Source: CAZYZQ01 sp964652075 (lineage in GTDB: Bacteria; Bacillota; Clostridia; Oscillospirales; Oscillospiraceae). From it: a stretch of 27,891 nucleotides of DNA. Below are positions 1 to 7,185 of the stretch, one piece after another. The stretch's first letter is position 1; every line of letters begins with the position of its first letter. The notes under the pieces are model-generated. The model saw only the letters and a program-made list of their open reading frames with translations, was not told where the DNA came from and made no database searches. The stretch is taken from positions 1 through 27,891 of the forward strand of contig CAZYZQ010000011.1 in NCBI GenBank assembly GCA_964652075.1. Reading direction: 5' to 3'. Position numbers and translations under genes: made by a program.

Positions 1-377
1 TATGCCTTCTGGATAAGCCGGAGGACATTATGCGCTGTTTCAAGAGAGCTGTTACTGACAGCGAGACATGTGTGAGATTTGACCCTGAGCACAAACCGGG
101 CGTCTCAAACCTCATTCAGATATACTCCGCAGCCACCGGCAGAACTATTGGCGAGACGGAGAAGGAGTTTGAAGGACAGGGCTACGGCGTGTTCAAGCCG
201 AAGGTCGGCGAGTCGGTTGTCGAGCTGCTGCGCCCGATCCGCGAGGAGACGGAGCGGCTGCTGCGCGACAAGGCGTATCTGGAGTCTGTCTACAAGGCGG
301 GCGCGGAGAAGGCGTCGTACGTTGCGAACAAGACGCTGCGCAAGGTCTATAAGAAAGTCGGATTTGTGGCACTGTAA
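1..377 (+). CDS. trpS: Tryptophanyl-tRNA synthetase, C-terminal part (5' end outside window)
   Basis: This is the tail of the class I synthetase that charges tRNA-Trp in the cytoplasm. The reading frame is open from base 3 to the stop at 375-377, and the ATG at 30 is internal, because the codons before it read LLDKPEDI, the usual sequence just before the MRKFKRAVTDS-type stretch of bacterial TrpRS. The visible part has the family's KPGVSNL stretch, the EFEGQGYGVFKP segment and the closing TLRKVYKKVGFV. The Rossmann fold and KMSKS loop lie upstream and cannot be inspected. The gene ends 20 bases before tagO. A T-box leader, common for such genes, would also be outside the window. Confidence 0.93.
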   Translation, partial: CLLDKPEDIMRCFKRAVTDSETCVRFDPEHKPGVSNLIQIYSAATGRTIGETEKEFEGQGYGVFKPKVGESVVELLRPIREETERLLRDKAYLESVYKAGAEKASYVANKTLRKVYKKVGFVAL

Positions 378-397
378 TAGAGAGAAGGGGGCTCCTG

Positions 398-1531
398 ATG
401 GACCCGAAGCTGATACAAAACATTCTGCTGGCGCTCCTGATCGCAATGGCCGTCTCCTTTGCGGCGACGCCGTTTGTCAAGAAGCTGGCCTATAAGGTCG
501 GCGCGATCGATGTGCCGAAGGACAATCGCCGGATGCACAAGGTGCCGATCCCGCGTTTGGGCGGTCTGGCGATTTTTATCGCGTTCCTGCTCAGTACGGT
601 GCTGTTTGCCGACATTGACCGGCAGCTGCAGGGCATTCTGCTCGGTTCGATTATCATTGTCATTCTGGGCGTTTTGGACGATATTATGACGCTCAAGGCG
701 CTGCCGAAGTTCATTGTGCAGATTCTGGCGGCGGCTGTCGCGGTCTATCACGGCTGCGTCATCGATACGCTGTCGAATCCGAATATTTTTGGCAGCTCGC
801 TGTATCTGCACCTTGGCAGCTGGGGCATTCCGATCACGATCATCTGGATCGTCGCCATTACGAATGCCGTCAATTTTATTGACGGCCTGGACGGCCTCGC
901 CGTCGGCGTATCTGCGATTTCCACCTGCTCGCTGCTTGTCATTGCGCTGCTCGTCTCCGAGGGCAATATCGGCATTGTGCTGGCGGCGCTGCTCGGCAGC
1001 TGCCTTGGCTTTATCCCGTACAATATGAACCCGGCGAAGATCTTTATGGGCGACACCGGCGCAACCTTTTTGGGCTATGTCATGGCTACGCTGTCGGTCA
1101 CGGGGCTGTTCAAGCTCTACGCGATCATCTCGTTTGCCGTGCCGTTCCTGATTCTCGGCATTCCAATTTTTGATATCTGCTTTGCCTTCCTGCGCCGGAT
1201 TGCCAAGGGCCAGAACCCGATGGTTGCGGATCGCGGGCATGTCCACCACAGATTGATCGACATGGGATTTTCTCAGAAGCAGGCTGTGGCAATCACATAT
1301 ATGATGACGGCGATCCTCGGCCTGGCCGCGGTGGTGCTGACCTCCTCGGGCGAGGTACGCGCGATGATCCTGATTGCGGCGGTTGTCGTCGTGGGGGCAA
1401 TCGGCTTCCATGTCATTTTCTCAGGCCGTTTTCAGGATAAAACGGAGCATAGCCAGCCTGATCAGCAGGACGGGACGCCCGAGGAGCCAGCAGAAGAGAA
1501 GAAAGAAGAGGACGACCATGACGAAACGTAA
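398..1531 (+). CDS. tagO: Undecaprenyl-phosphate GlcNAc-1-phosphate transferase (TagO/WecA/MraY superfamily)
   Basis: This polytopic membrane enzyme transfers sugar-1-phosphate, typically GlcNAc-1-P from UDP-GlcNAc, onto undecaprenyl phosphate, the first step of wall teichoic acid or similar surface glycan synthesis. Seen in the 377 residues: about ten hydrophobic helices, the DD pair at 94-95, NAVNFIDGLDG at 156-166, GDTG at 218-221 and HVHHRL at 281-286, all signatures of the family. A charged, probably cytoplasmic Glu/Asp/Lys-rich tail follows the last helix from about residue 345. A purine-rich GAGAAGGGGG site precedes the ATG. The gene overlaps mnaA by 14 bases, and the next enzyme interconverts UDP-GlcNAc and UDP-ManNAc, which supports a teichoic-acid-like role. 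The exact sugar cannot be read from sequence. Confidence 0.9.
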   Translation: MDPKLIQNILLALLIAMAVSFAATPFVKKLAYKVGAIDVPKDNRRMHKVPIPRLGGLAIFIAFLLSTVLFADIDRQLQGILLGSIIIVILGVLDDIMTLKALPKFIVQILAAAVAVYHGCVIDTLSNPNIFGSSLYLHLGSWGIPITIIWIVAITNAVNFIDGLDGLAVGVSAISTCSLLVIALLVSEGNIGIVLAALLGSCLGFIPYNMNPAKIFMGDTGATFLGYVMATLSVTGLFKLYAIISFAVPFLILGIPIFDICFAFLRRIAKGQNPMVADRGHVHHRLIDMGFSQKQAVAITYMMTAILGLAAVVLTSSGEVRAMILIAAVVVVGAIGFHVIFSGRFQDKTEHSQPDQQDGTPEEPAEEKKEEDDHDET

Positions 1532-2669
1532 AATCATGTCTGTGTTTGGCACGCGCCCGGAGGCAATCAAAATGGCGCCGCTCGTGAAGGAGCTGGCGCG
1601 CTATGACGATCTGGAGAGCATCTGCTGCCTGACCGGCCAGCACCGCGAGATGCTGGATTCCGTGATGGAGATTTTCCGCCTGAAGGGCGATTACGACCTG
1701 AATATCATGCAGGCACGCCAGACGCTCAGTTCCATCACATCAAAGACCATCACGGGGATGGACGCTGTCATTGAGGAAGCAAAACCGGATATGATTCTGG
1801 TACACGGCGATACGTCCACAACGTTTGCCGGCGCCCTGTCCGCGTTTTACCATCAGGTGCCGGTTGGACATGTCGAGGCGGGACTGCGGACCTATGACCG
1901 CTACTCGCCGTTCCCGGAGGAGATGAACCGGACGCTGGTCGGCGACATTGCCGAGCTGCATTTCTCCCCGACGGCGGCCAATGCGGAGAACCTGCGCAAA
2001 GAGGCCATTCGCGGCGAGATCTTCATCACTGGCAACACCGCCATCGACGCGATGAAGACGACCGTGCGCGAGGACTTCCAATTCTCCACGCCGCTTTTGA
2101 ATACGCTGGACTTTGCCGGAAAACGGATCATCGTTGTCACCTGCCACCGCCGCGAGAACTATGGCGCGCCGATGCAGGCGATTATGCGGGCGATCCGCGC
2201 GATTGTGGAGAACTATGACGATGTTGAGGTCGTCTATCCGGTGCATCTGAGCCCGGTGGTGCGCGAGTGCGTCTTTGGAATTTTGGGCGATGTGCCGGGC
2301 GTCCATCTGATCGATCCGGTGGACGTCGAGGAGATGCACAACCTGATGGCCAGAAGCTACATGGTCATGACCGACTCCGGCGGCCTGCAGGAGGAGGCGC
2401 CCGCGCTGGGCAAGCCTGTGCTTGTCATGCGGCGCGAGACAGAACGCCCCGAGGCCATTGCGGCCGGCACAGCGAAGCTTGTCGGCGTGGAGCAGGCCGT
2501 GATCGAGGCCGAAGCGGCGCGCCTGCTGGATGATCCGGCGGCGTATGCCGCAATGGCAAAGGCCGTCAACCCCTACGGCGACGGCAACGCCTGCGGCCGC
2601 ATTGCGCAGGCCATCCGCTGGCACTTCGGGCTTTGCGGCGAGCGCCCGGCGGATTTCCAGCCGCGCTGA
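1518..2669 (+). CDS. mnaA: UDP-N-acetylglucosamine 2-epimerase, non-hydrolysing
   Basis: The enzyme interconverts UDP-GlcNAc and UDP-ManNAc in the cytoplasm and supplies ManNAc for surface polymers such as teichoic acid linkage units. It has 383 residues, normal for the family. Visible motifs are GTRPEAIKMAP (10-20), TGQHREML, HGDTSTT, HVEAGLRT, PFPEEMNR, HFSPT, TGNTAID, DSGGLQEEAP and RETERPE, which line the nucleotide and allosteric UDP-GlcNAc sites. The frame is open further upstream, but the ATG at 1518 is chosen because a GAAGAGG purine stretch lies just before it and the protein then starts directly at the first strand of the fold. It overlaps the end of tagO by 14 bases, so the two are probably translationally coupled. 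The symbol wecB is also used. Confidence 0.93.
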   Translation: MTKRKIMSVFGTRPEAIKMAPLVKELARYDDLESICCLTGQHREMLDSVMEIFRLKGDYDLNIMQARQTLSSITSKTITGMDAVIEEAKPDMILVHGDTSTTFAGALSAFYHQVPVGHVEAGLRTYDRYSPFPEEMNRTLVGDIAELHFSPTAANAENLRKEAIRGEIFITGNTAIDAMKTTVREDFQFSTPLLNTLDFAGKRIIVVTCHRRENYGAPMQAIMRAIRAIVENYDDVEVVYPVHLSPVVRECVFGILGDVPGVHLIDPVDVEEMHNLMARSYMVMTDSGGLQEEAPALGKPVLVMRRETERPEAIAAGTAKLVGVEQAVIEAEAARLLDDPAAYAAMAKAVNPYGDGNACGRIAQAIRWHFGLCGERPADFQPR

Positions 2670-2707
2670 AGAGATATCCAAAAAATAAATAGGAGGAGGG
2701 ACAGCAC

Positions 2708-3517
2708 ATGAAAAAAATGCAGCCGGAGAACGCGCGAACGGCGGGCATCGTCATCACGGCTGTCTCTCTGTTTTTCCTCTTGATCTTTGTCTGCTTTCTG
2801 CTGCTGCGCCAGACCCAGCGGCACGCGGTCGTGACAATGCCTGTTGTGAGCGAGCCTGCGCCTTCACAGGAAACGCCTTCCGGCACTGCGTCGTTTTTAC
2901 AGGTGACGCCTGACAATGTGCGCGACGTGGTGGCGACGCTTGCAAGGCCGGATTACTACCATGAAACGCTGCAAATCACACGCTACTGGGCGGATGAGCA
3001 GGCGACTGAGCAGGTGGACCGCTGGGTCGGCGCCGGGCTGACCGCGCTGACGGTGTCCGGTGGGCAGGAAGAACGGCACTATCTGTCCGACGGCGCCACG
3101 CTCTACTTCTGGCGCGGCGACGGCAGCGATGGGATTTCACGCCTGTCTCTGGCTGCCGCAACGCTCGACGACCTCGCAGGGGTGCCGGGATATGAGATGG
3201 CGTTGTCCAATCCGCGGCCGCTTACGGATGCGGAGTATATTGAGCTTTCTGAAGACGCAAAGTGCCTTTATATCGCGTTTGAACCGGATGCGGACGGTTA
3301 CTATGACCAGCTCTGGGTCAATGTTGAGACGGGGCTGCTGTACCGCGCAAGCGCCTGCCGCACGGAGCAGGGGAAAGCGGAGGTGCTGGTATATCAGGCC
3401 GAGCAGACCGCGCTTTCCGTCTTCGCCGCGAAGGATGAGGCGCTGGACGATGTCTTCCGACTGCCGGACGGCACGTTGCCGTTTGCTACCACAACAGCAG
3501 AAACGCCAGAATCGTAA
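2708..3517 (+). CDS. Membrane-anchored protein of unknown function
   Basis: I do not recognise a family. The 269-residue protein has a short basic N-terminus, one strong hydrophobic segment at about residues 12-34, a Pro/Thr/Ser-rich linker to about 62 and then a roughly 200-residue domain that is probably outside the membrane. That domain alternates short strands and acidic turns, which suggests a beta-rich fold. There is no lipobox, so it is probably a single-pass anchored protein. The ATG is fixed by a strong GGAGGAGGG site 7 bases upstream. It lies 38 bases after mnaA on the same strand and may be the last gene of the envelope run. Its 3' end overlaps the convergent small gene at 3486-3758 by 32 bases. 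Confidence 0.7.
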   Translation: MKKMQPENARTAGIVITAVSLFFLLIFVCFLLLRQTQRHAVVTMPVVSEPAPSQETPSGTASFLQVTPDNVRDVVATLARPDYYHETLQITRYWADEQATEQVDRWVGAGLTALTVSGGQEERHYLSDGATLYFWRGDGSDGISRLSLAAATLDDLAGVPGYEMALSNPRPLTDAEYIELSEDAKCLYIAFEPDADGYYDQLWVNVETGLLYRASACRTEQGKAEVLVYQAEQTALSVFAAKDEALDDVFRLPDGTLPFATTTAETPES

Positions 3518-3758
3518 GAACCAGCGTTTCGGAGTCCTCTCCGCCGTCCTGCATAAGAAGCAGCAGGATCAGGATCAGCAGCAGATCGCCCGTGTCCAGA
3601 TCCTTCGGAAGCAGCCGGCCCAACAGGCCGTCGCCGCGCTTTTTTTCCGCAGGCGGCTCCGGCGGCGGGAGCGGCCTGTGTGCCTGCGCCGGCTCAGGCT
3701 CTGGCACGGTGCGCCGTTCAAAGACGCCGTTTTCCGACGGGAAATAGCGGTTATACAT
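3486..3758 (-). CDS. Small protein with two hydrophobic segments, unknown function
   Basis: The 90-residue product starts MYNRYFPSENG. A Pro/Glu-rich middle (residues 16-40) is followed by two short hydrophobic stretches at about 58-69 and 80-90, separated by an acidic loop MQDGGEDSE. The protein ends in Trp. The start at 3758 is preferred to 3794 because a GGAGGAG site lies 5 bases before it. Small proteins with this DTGDLLL...DSETLVLTILAFL layout recur in Clostridia to my recollection, but I know no assigned function. It is the last of three overlapping - strand genes, and its 3' end overlaps the convergent gene at 2708-3517. Confidence 0.6.
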   Translation of the reverse strand: MYNRYFPSENGVFERRTVPEPEPAQAHRPLPPPEPPAEKKRGDGLLGRLLPKDLDTGDLLLILILLLLMQDGGEDSETLVLTILAFLLLW

Positions 3759-4107
3759 GGCGCTCCTCCGATCCGGAGAATGTGCGCAGGGCATAGCCCG
3801 CCAGATGGGACAGGCGGGCTATTTCCAGAACCTTGTCGATTTTTTCCCTGCGGCTGGGACGCAAAAACGGCGCGAGCGCATGTAAAAATGCGGCCTCGCG
3901 GGCGTCTGACTGGCTGTAGGTCTGTAAAACGCGCTGCAAATCCTCCACAGGCAGGGAGGCCGGCAGCGATGTGGGCGCGGGTTCCTCCGATTCCGGTTCC
4001 GCTGGCTGTGCCGGCGGCGCGGCAAAGGACTGGGCCAGGGACATGATTTTTGCCATGCTCTCCGGATTGCCGAGAATCTGAGAGAGCGCATCCTCAAGCC
4101 CCGCCAT
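3751..4107 (-). CDS. Small soluble protein of unknown function
   Basis: The product has 118 residues: a helical N-terminus (MAGLEDALSQILGNPESMAK), a Pro/Glu/Ala-rich linker at about 30-52, and a helical C-terminal half containing the LHALAPFLRPSRREK segment. No signal peptide, membrane segment or catalytic motif is visible. It overlaps the upstream gene (4094-4348) by 14 bases and the downstream gene by 8 bases, so the three are very probably co-translated. The linker composition resembles that of the two neighbours. A cytoplasmic scaffold or spore-associated role is conceivable, but nothing in the sequence shows it. Confidence 0.6.
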   Translation of the reverse strand: MAGLEDALSQILGNPESMAKIMSLAQSFAAPPAQPAEPESEEPAPTSLPASLPVEDLQRVLQTYSQSDAREAAFLHALAPFLRPSRREKIDKVLEIARLSHLAGYALRTFSGSEERHV

Positions 4108-4348
4108 GGCGATTCCGCTCCGCGCGGTTCAATGCGTCGGTCAGGCGCACGGCCTGCTCCGTCTGCATCAGCGGCGCGACGATGCGTTGGGCTTTTGCCG
4201 TATCGCCTGCGCGCAGTGCGTCGGCGGCCTGCCGGAGCGTTGCGCCGCCGTCCTGCTGCAACAGCTGCAGCAGCGCCTTGCCGGCCGGGCTTTCCAGAAC
4301 CTGCCGCACCGCTTCCGGGTCAAGCATGGGATTCCCATTCTCTTGCAT
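4094..4348 (-). CDS. Small helical protein of unknown function
   Basis: This 84-residue, mostly helical protein contains a SPAGKALLQLLQQDGGATL segment and an AGDTAKAQRIVAPLMQTEQ segment and ends in a basic tail. The start at 4348 is chosen because a GGGAGGGAT site lies a few bases upstream, whereas the longer open frame upstream is low-complexity Arg/Pro/Ala sequence. It is the first gene of the - strand trio and diverges from the phosphoesterase gene at 4414, with only 65 bases between the two starts. No family is recognised. Confidence 0.6.
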   Translation of the reverse strand: MQENGNPMLDPEAVRQVLESPAGKALLQLLQQDGGATLRQAADALRAGDTAKAQRIVAPLMQTEQAVRLTDALNRAERNRHGGA

Positions 4349-4413
4349 TCCAGATCCCTCCCAGATTGAGACTGTTCCAGTATATGCGCACAGACGCGAA
4401 GGAGTGAATGTAA

Positions 4414-4881
4414 ATGAAAATTCTGGTTCTTTCAGATTCGCACGGCGACATCGCCCGGATGGAGCAGGCCATTGCGCTGGAGCAGCCGGATACGGTGATC
4501 CATCTCGGCGACTGCCTGCCGGACGCACAGGCGCTGCGCGAGCGCCATCCGGGCCTGACGGTCTACGGCGTGCCCGGCAACTGCGACGGGAAGACAAGCC
4601 TGCCGGAGGTGCTGACGGTCACGCTCGGCGGCGTGAAATTCCTGCTGACGCACGGCCACCGGCATCATGTGAAATTCAGCCCGCTGCGTCTGGCGCTTGA
4701 CGCCGAGTCGCAGGGGGCCAATGTGGCGCTGTTCGGCCACACGCACAGCCGCCTCTGTAAGCAGCGCGGCGCGCTGTGGCTGCTGAACCCCGGCTCCTGC
4801 TGCCACCGGCTGACGTATGGCGTTGTGACGGTGGAGGACGGGCAGGCGGTCTGTACGCTGAATGAGGAGACGATTGGATGA
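4414..4881 (+). CDS. YfcE/MJ0936-type metallophosphoesterase
   Basis: This 155-residue calcineurin-like phosphoesterase probably cleaves phosphodiesters in the cytoplasm. All metal-ligand motifs of the family are visible: SDSHGD (7-12), HLGDC near 30, GNCD near 55, THGHRHH near 80 and FGHTHS near 108, ending with LNPGS. Length is normal for the family. The ATG follows an AAGGAG site 9 bases upstream. It is the first gene of a + strand operon, and its TGA overlaps the next start by four bases (ATGA). In other Firmicutes such genes often sit next to rdgB/rph, but not here. The physiological substrate is unknown. Confidence 0.88.
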   Translation: MKILVLSDSHGDIARMEQAIALEQPDTVIHLGDCLPDAQALRERHPGLTVYGVPGNCDGKTSLPEVLTVTLGGVKFLLTHGHRHHVKFSPLRLALDAESQGANVALFGHTHSRLCKQRGALWLLNPGSCCHRLTYGVVTVEDGQAVCTLNEETIG

Positions 4882-5654
4882 TTCTGGCAGTCAATATCGG
4901 AAATACGGAGATCACGCTCGGCTGCCTGGCGGGGCGGAAGCTGCGCTGTAAGGCGCGGCTTGCGACCAACAGCGCGCAGACCTCGGATCAGTATGCCATC
5001 CAGCTGAAAAGTGCGCTGGAGCTGTACGACGTGCAGGTCCCAGAGCTGACGGGATGCATTGTGTCCTCCGTGGTGCCGCCTGTTTTTACGACCTTCCGGG
5101 CGGCGATTGCTCAGGTCACGGGGCTTCAGCCGCTGGTGGTCGGCCCCGGAATCAAAACAGGGCTGAATATCCGCACGGACAGCCCGGCACAGGTCGGAAG
5201 TACGCTGATCGCCGCCTCCGTTGCGGCGGTGCGCGATTACGGCGCGCCGGTGACGGTGATTTCGATGGGCACAGCCACCACGTTTGCCGTGGTCGACCGG
5301 CGGGGCACCTACCTCGGCGGCGCCATCGCGCCCGGCGTGGAGATCTCGCTGCGCGCACTGGCGCAGCGGACAGCGCAGCTGCCCGCGATCAGTCTGGAAC
5401 AGCCGCGGCGCGTCATTGGGCACAGCACCGTGGAAGGCATGTGCAGCGGGATCATGTTCGGGACCGCCGCCATGCTGGACGGGATGCTGCAGCGGATCTT
5501 TGAGGAATTCGGCGAGAAGACGCCCGTTGTGGCGACCGGCGAGCTTGCACGGCAGATTCTGCCGCTGTGTAAAACGGATATCGCCTTCGATCAGGATCTG
5601 ATCCTTCGTGGTTTGGGAGATCTCTATGAAAATACCACAGGAAGAGCAGTATAA
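4878..5654 (+). CDS. CoaX-like (type III pantothenate kinase family) protein with altered active-site residues
   Basis: The 258-residue protein has the ASKHA fold and length of type III pantothenate kinases, which phosphorylate pantothenate at the start of CoA synthesis. GPGIKTGL (89-96), GTATTF (131-136), the D140 region and LGGAIAPG (146-153) match. However, three acidic residues conserved in active enzymes are changed. The VDIGN aspartate is N6, the G(A/S)D aspartate is T109 (GSTL), and the aspartate of the DxGTATT motif, described as the catalytic base in studied CoaX enzymes, is S129 (ISMGTATT). It may be inactive, regulatory or of changed specificity. Start and end overlap both neighbours (4 and 29 bases), so it is translated as part of one operon. 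Confidence 0.82.
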   Translation: MILAVNIGNTEITLGCLAGRKLRCKARLATNSAQTSDQYAIQLKSALELYDVQVPELTGCIVSSVVPPVFTTFRAAIAQVTGLQPLVVGPGIKTGLNIRTDSPAQVGSTLIAASVAAVRDYGAPVTVISMGTATTFAVVDRRGTYLGGAIAPGVEISLRALAQRTAQLPAISLEQPRRVIGHSTVEGMCSGIMFGTAAMLDGMLQRIFEEFGEKTPVVATGELARQILPLCKTDIAFDQDLILRGLGDLYENTTGRAV

Positions 5655-6855
5655 GCCGGATGAGCTGTTCCTGCCCGACCGCGTGCTTGCGGACTTTGCC
5701 GCGACGGTGGAAACGCCGTTCTTTGTCTACGATGAGCGCGGAATCCGCGACCGTGCACAGCTGCTGCGGTCGGCGTGCGGCTGGAGTGCGGGCTGCCGCG
5801 AATTCTTTCCGGTGAAGGCCGCGCCGATACCTGCCATCCTGCGGATTCTGCGCGAGGAGGGATGCGGCGCGTTTTGTACAACGCAGACGGAGCTGCACAT
5901 TGCCGCCTACGCGGGCTTCACAGGGCAGGAGCTTCTCTTTTACGCCGGGAACCCGCTGCCGGAGGACGCGCGCCTTGCGGCGCAGCTCGGCGCGGGGCTC
6001 GTGCTGGACCGGCCGGAGCAGATGGGGTTCTACCTGCGGCATGGCGGCCTGCGCGAGGAGCTGGGGATGCGGCTTCGGGTCAGCACCCCGCTTCGCGTCG
6101 GTGGCATGTGCGTTGCACAGCCGGCCGATTCCCTGTTTGGCTGTGAGGAGCCGCGATTTCTGGACGGTGTGCGGCAGATGCGTGAGTACGGCATTCGCAG
6201 TGTCGGCCTGTATGCGCAGTTTGACGGCGGCGTCTCGAAACGCGGTTATTTTGCTGCGGTGGCGCAGGTACTGTGCCGCCTTGCTGAGACTGTGGAGAAG
6301 GAGCTGCCGGTTTCCTGCCTGAATCTCGGCGGCGGCTACGGCATACACGACGAGCTCGCCGGGGAGCTGGACAGTCTCCGGGCCATGCTGGAACGGATGG
6401 GCCGGCGCTCCCTGCCGCTTCGTATGGAGTTGGGGCAGTGGGTGACCGGTGCGTCGGCAGCACTGGTGACGCGGGTGTGCAGCGTGCAGGACGGACAGAA
6501 GAAACAGGCGCGACTGGATCTGTCCACGGCGAATCTGATCCGCCACCTGCTGTTCCGCACAAGGTATCCGGTATCGCTGCTGGGCAACCATCGGATCTCC
6601 GACCGGTGCGCTTACACGCTCACCGGTTCACTGTCCGACGAACGGGATCGCTTTCACGGTCTCCGCTGCCTGCCGCCGCTCAAGGCGGGAGATTATCTGG
6701 CAGTGCATGATACCGGCGCTTACGCCGGTGACGCGCGTTACGGCGGCCGGCTGGCCTGTGCGGCATACCTGTACCGCACGGACGGCAGCTTTGTCCTGAT
6801 CCGCCGTGCCGAACGGCCCGCGGATGTGCTGCGGCAGTTTGAAGGGCTGGATTAA
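5626..6855 (+). CDS. Fold-III PLP enzyme of the diaminopimelate decarboxylase family, divergent
   Basis: The 409-residue protein has the two-domain layout (TIM barrel then beta domain) of LysA and related decarboxylases. K64 in FFPVKAAP is the expected PLP lysine, and GGGYGI (235-240) is the phosphate-binding loop. Other signatures are replaced: the HIGS histidine motif reads AQFDGG, the EPGR motif reads ELGQ (268-271), and the CESSD-type motif with the catalytic cysteine reads SDERD with S337. PLP binding is likely, but lysine-pathway decarboxylation is doubtful. The GTG at 5608 is open, but the ATG at 5626 has a GGGAGA site 7 bases upstream and is preferred. It overlaps the CoaX-like gene by 29 bases. 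Confidence 0.75.
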   Translation: MKIPQEEQYKPDELFLPDRVLADFAATVETPFFVYDERGIRDRAQLLRSACGWSAGCREFFPVKAAPIPAILRILREEGCGAFCTTQTELHIAAYAGFTGQELLFYAGNPLPEDARLAAQLGAGLVLDRPEQMGFYLRHGGLREELGMRLRVSTPLRVGGMCVAQPADSLFGCEEPRFLDGVRQMREYGIRSVGLYAQFDGGVSKRGYFAAVAQVLCRLAETVEKELPVSCLNLGGGYGIHDELAGELDSLRAMLERMGRRSLPLRMELGQWVTGASAALVTRVCSVQDGQKKQARLDLSTANLIRHLLFRTRYPVSLLGNHRISDRCAYTLTGSLSDERDRFHGLRCLPPLKAGDYLAVHDTGAYAGDARYGGRLACAAYLYRTDGSFVLIRRAERPADVLRQFEGLD

Positions 6856-7067
6856 AAGATCCCGGCAAATACCGCCAGCGCCAGCAGCAGGCACAGGCCA
6901 ATCCCGGCGGAGGCCAGCAGGTCGGCCAGCGTGGTTACGATCTGGCACACCGCCGCACGCCGGTAGCGCCGCTCCGCGCGCCTGTTGTATGCGGCGCGGT
7001 CAAGCCCCGTCATGGGGAGAGAAGCGCGGAACTGTTCGGGATAGATGATGTTTGATTGTCTGGTCAT
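6852..7067 (-). CDS. Small membrane protein of unknown function
   Basis: The 71-residue protein has a polar, Arg/Tyr-rich N-terminal half (RAAYNRRAERRYRR) and one hydrophobic segment from about residue 50 to the C-terminus (SAGIGLCLLLALAVFAGIF), so it is probably a tail-anchored or single-pass protein. The start is supported by a GGAGGG site 7 bases upstream. Its stop overlaps the stop of the convergent LysA-like gene by four bases. I recognise no family. Confidence 0.55.
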   Translation of the reverse strand: MTRQSNIIYPEQFRASLPMTGLDRAAYNRRAERRYRRAAVCQIVTTLADLLASAGIGLCLLLALAVFAGIF

Positions 7068-7143
7068 GGGAATCCCTCCGTGTTTGTTCTTTACCGTCAG
7101 TATACAGCAGGAAGAGTCCCAAAAAGCGGACAGATAAAAATCA

Positions 7144-7182
7144 AAGCAAAACTCCCTGCCGGGTTCACACCGGCAGGGAGTT
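7144..7182 (-). terminator. Rho-independent terminator of the flavoprotein operon
   Basis: A 13-bp perfect stem (arms 7150-7162 and 7170-7182, 7-base loop) lies immediately after the stop at 7186. On the - strand it is followed by a TTTTGCTTTG tail. The stem is symmetrical, but there is no T-run on the + side. Confidence 0.8.
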
Positions 7183-7185
7183 CCT

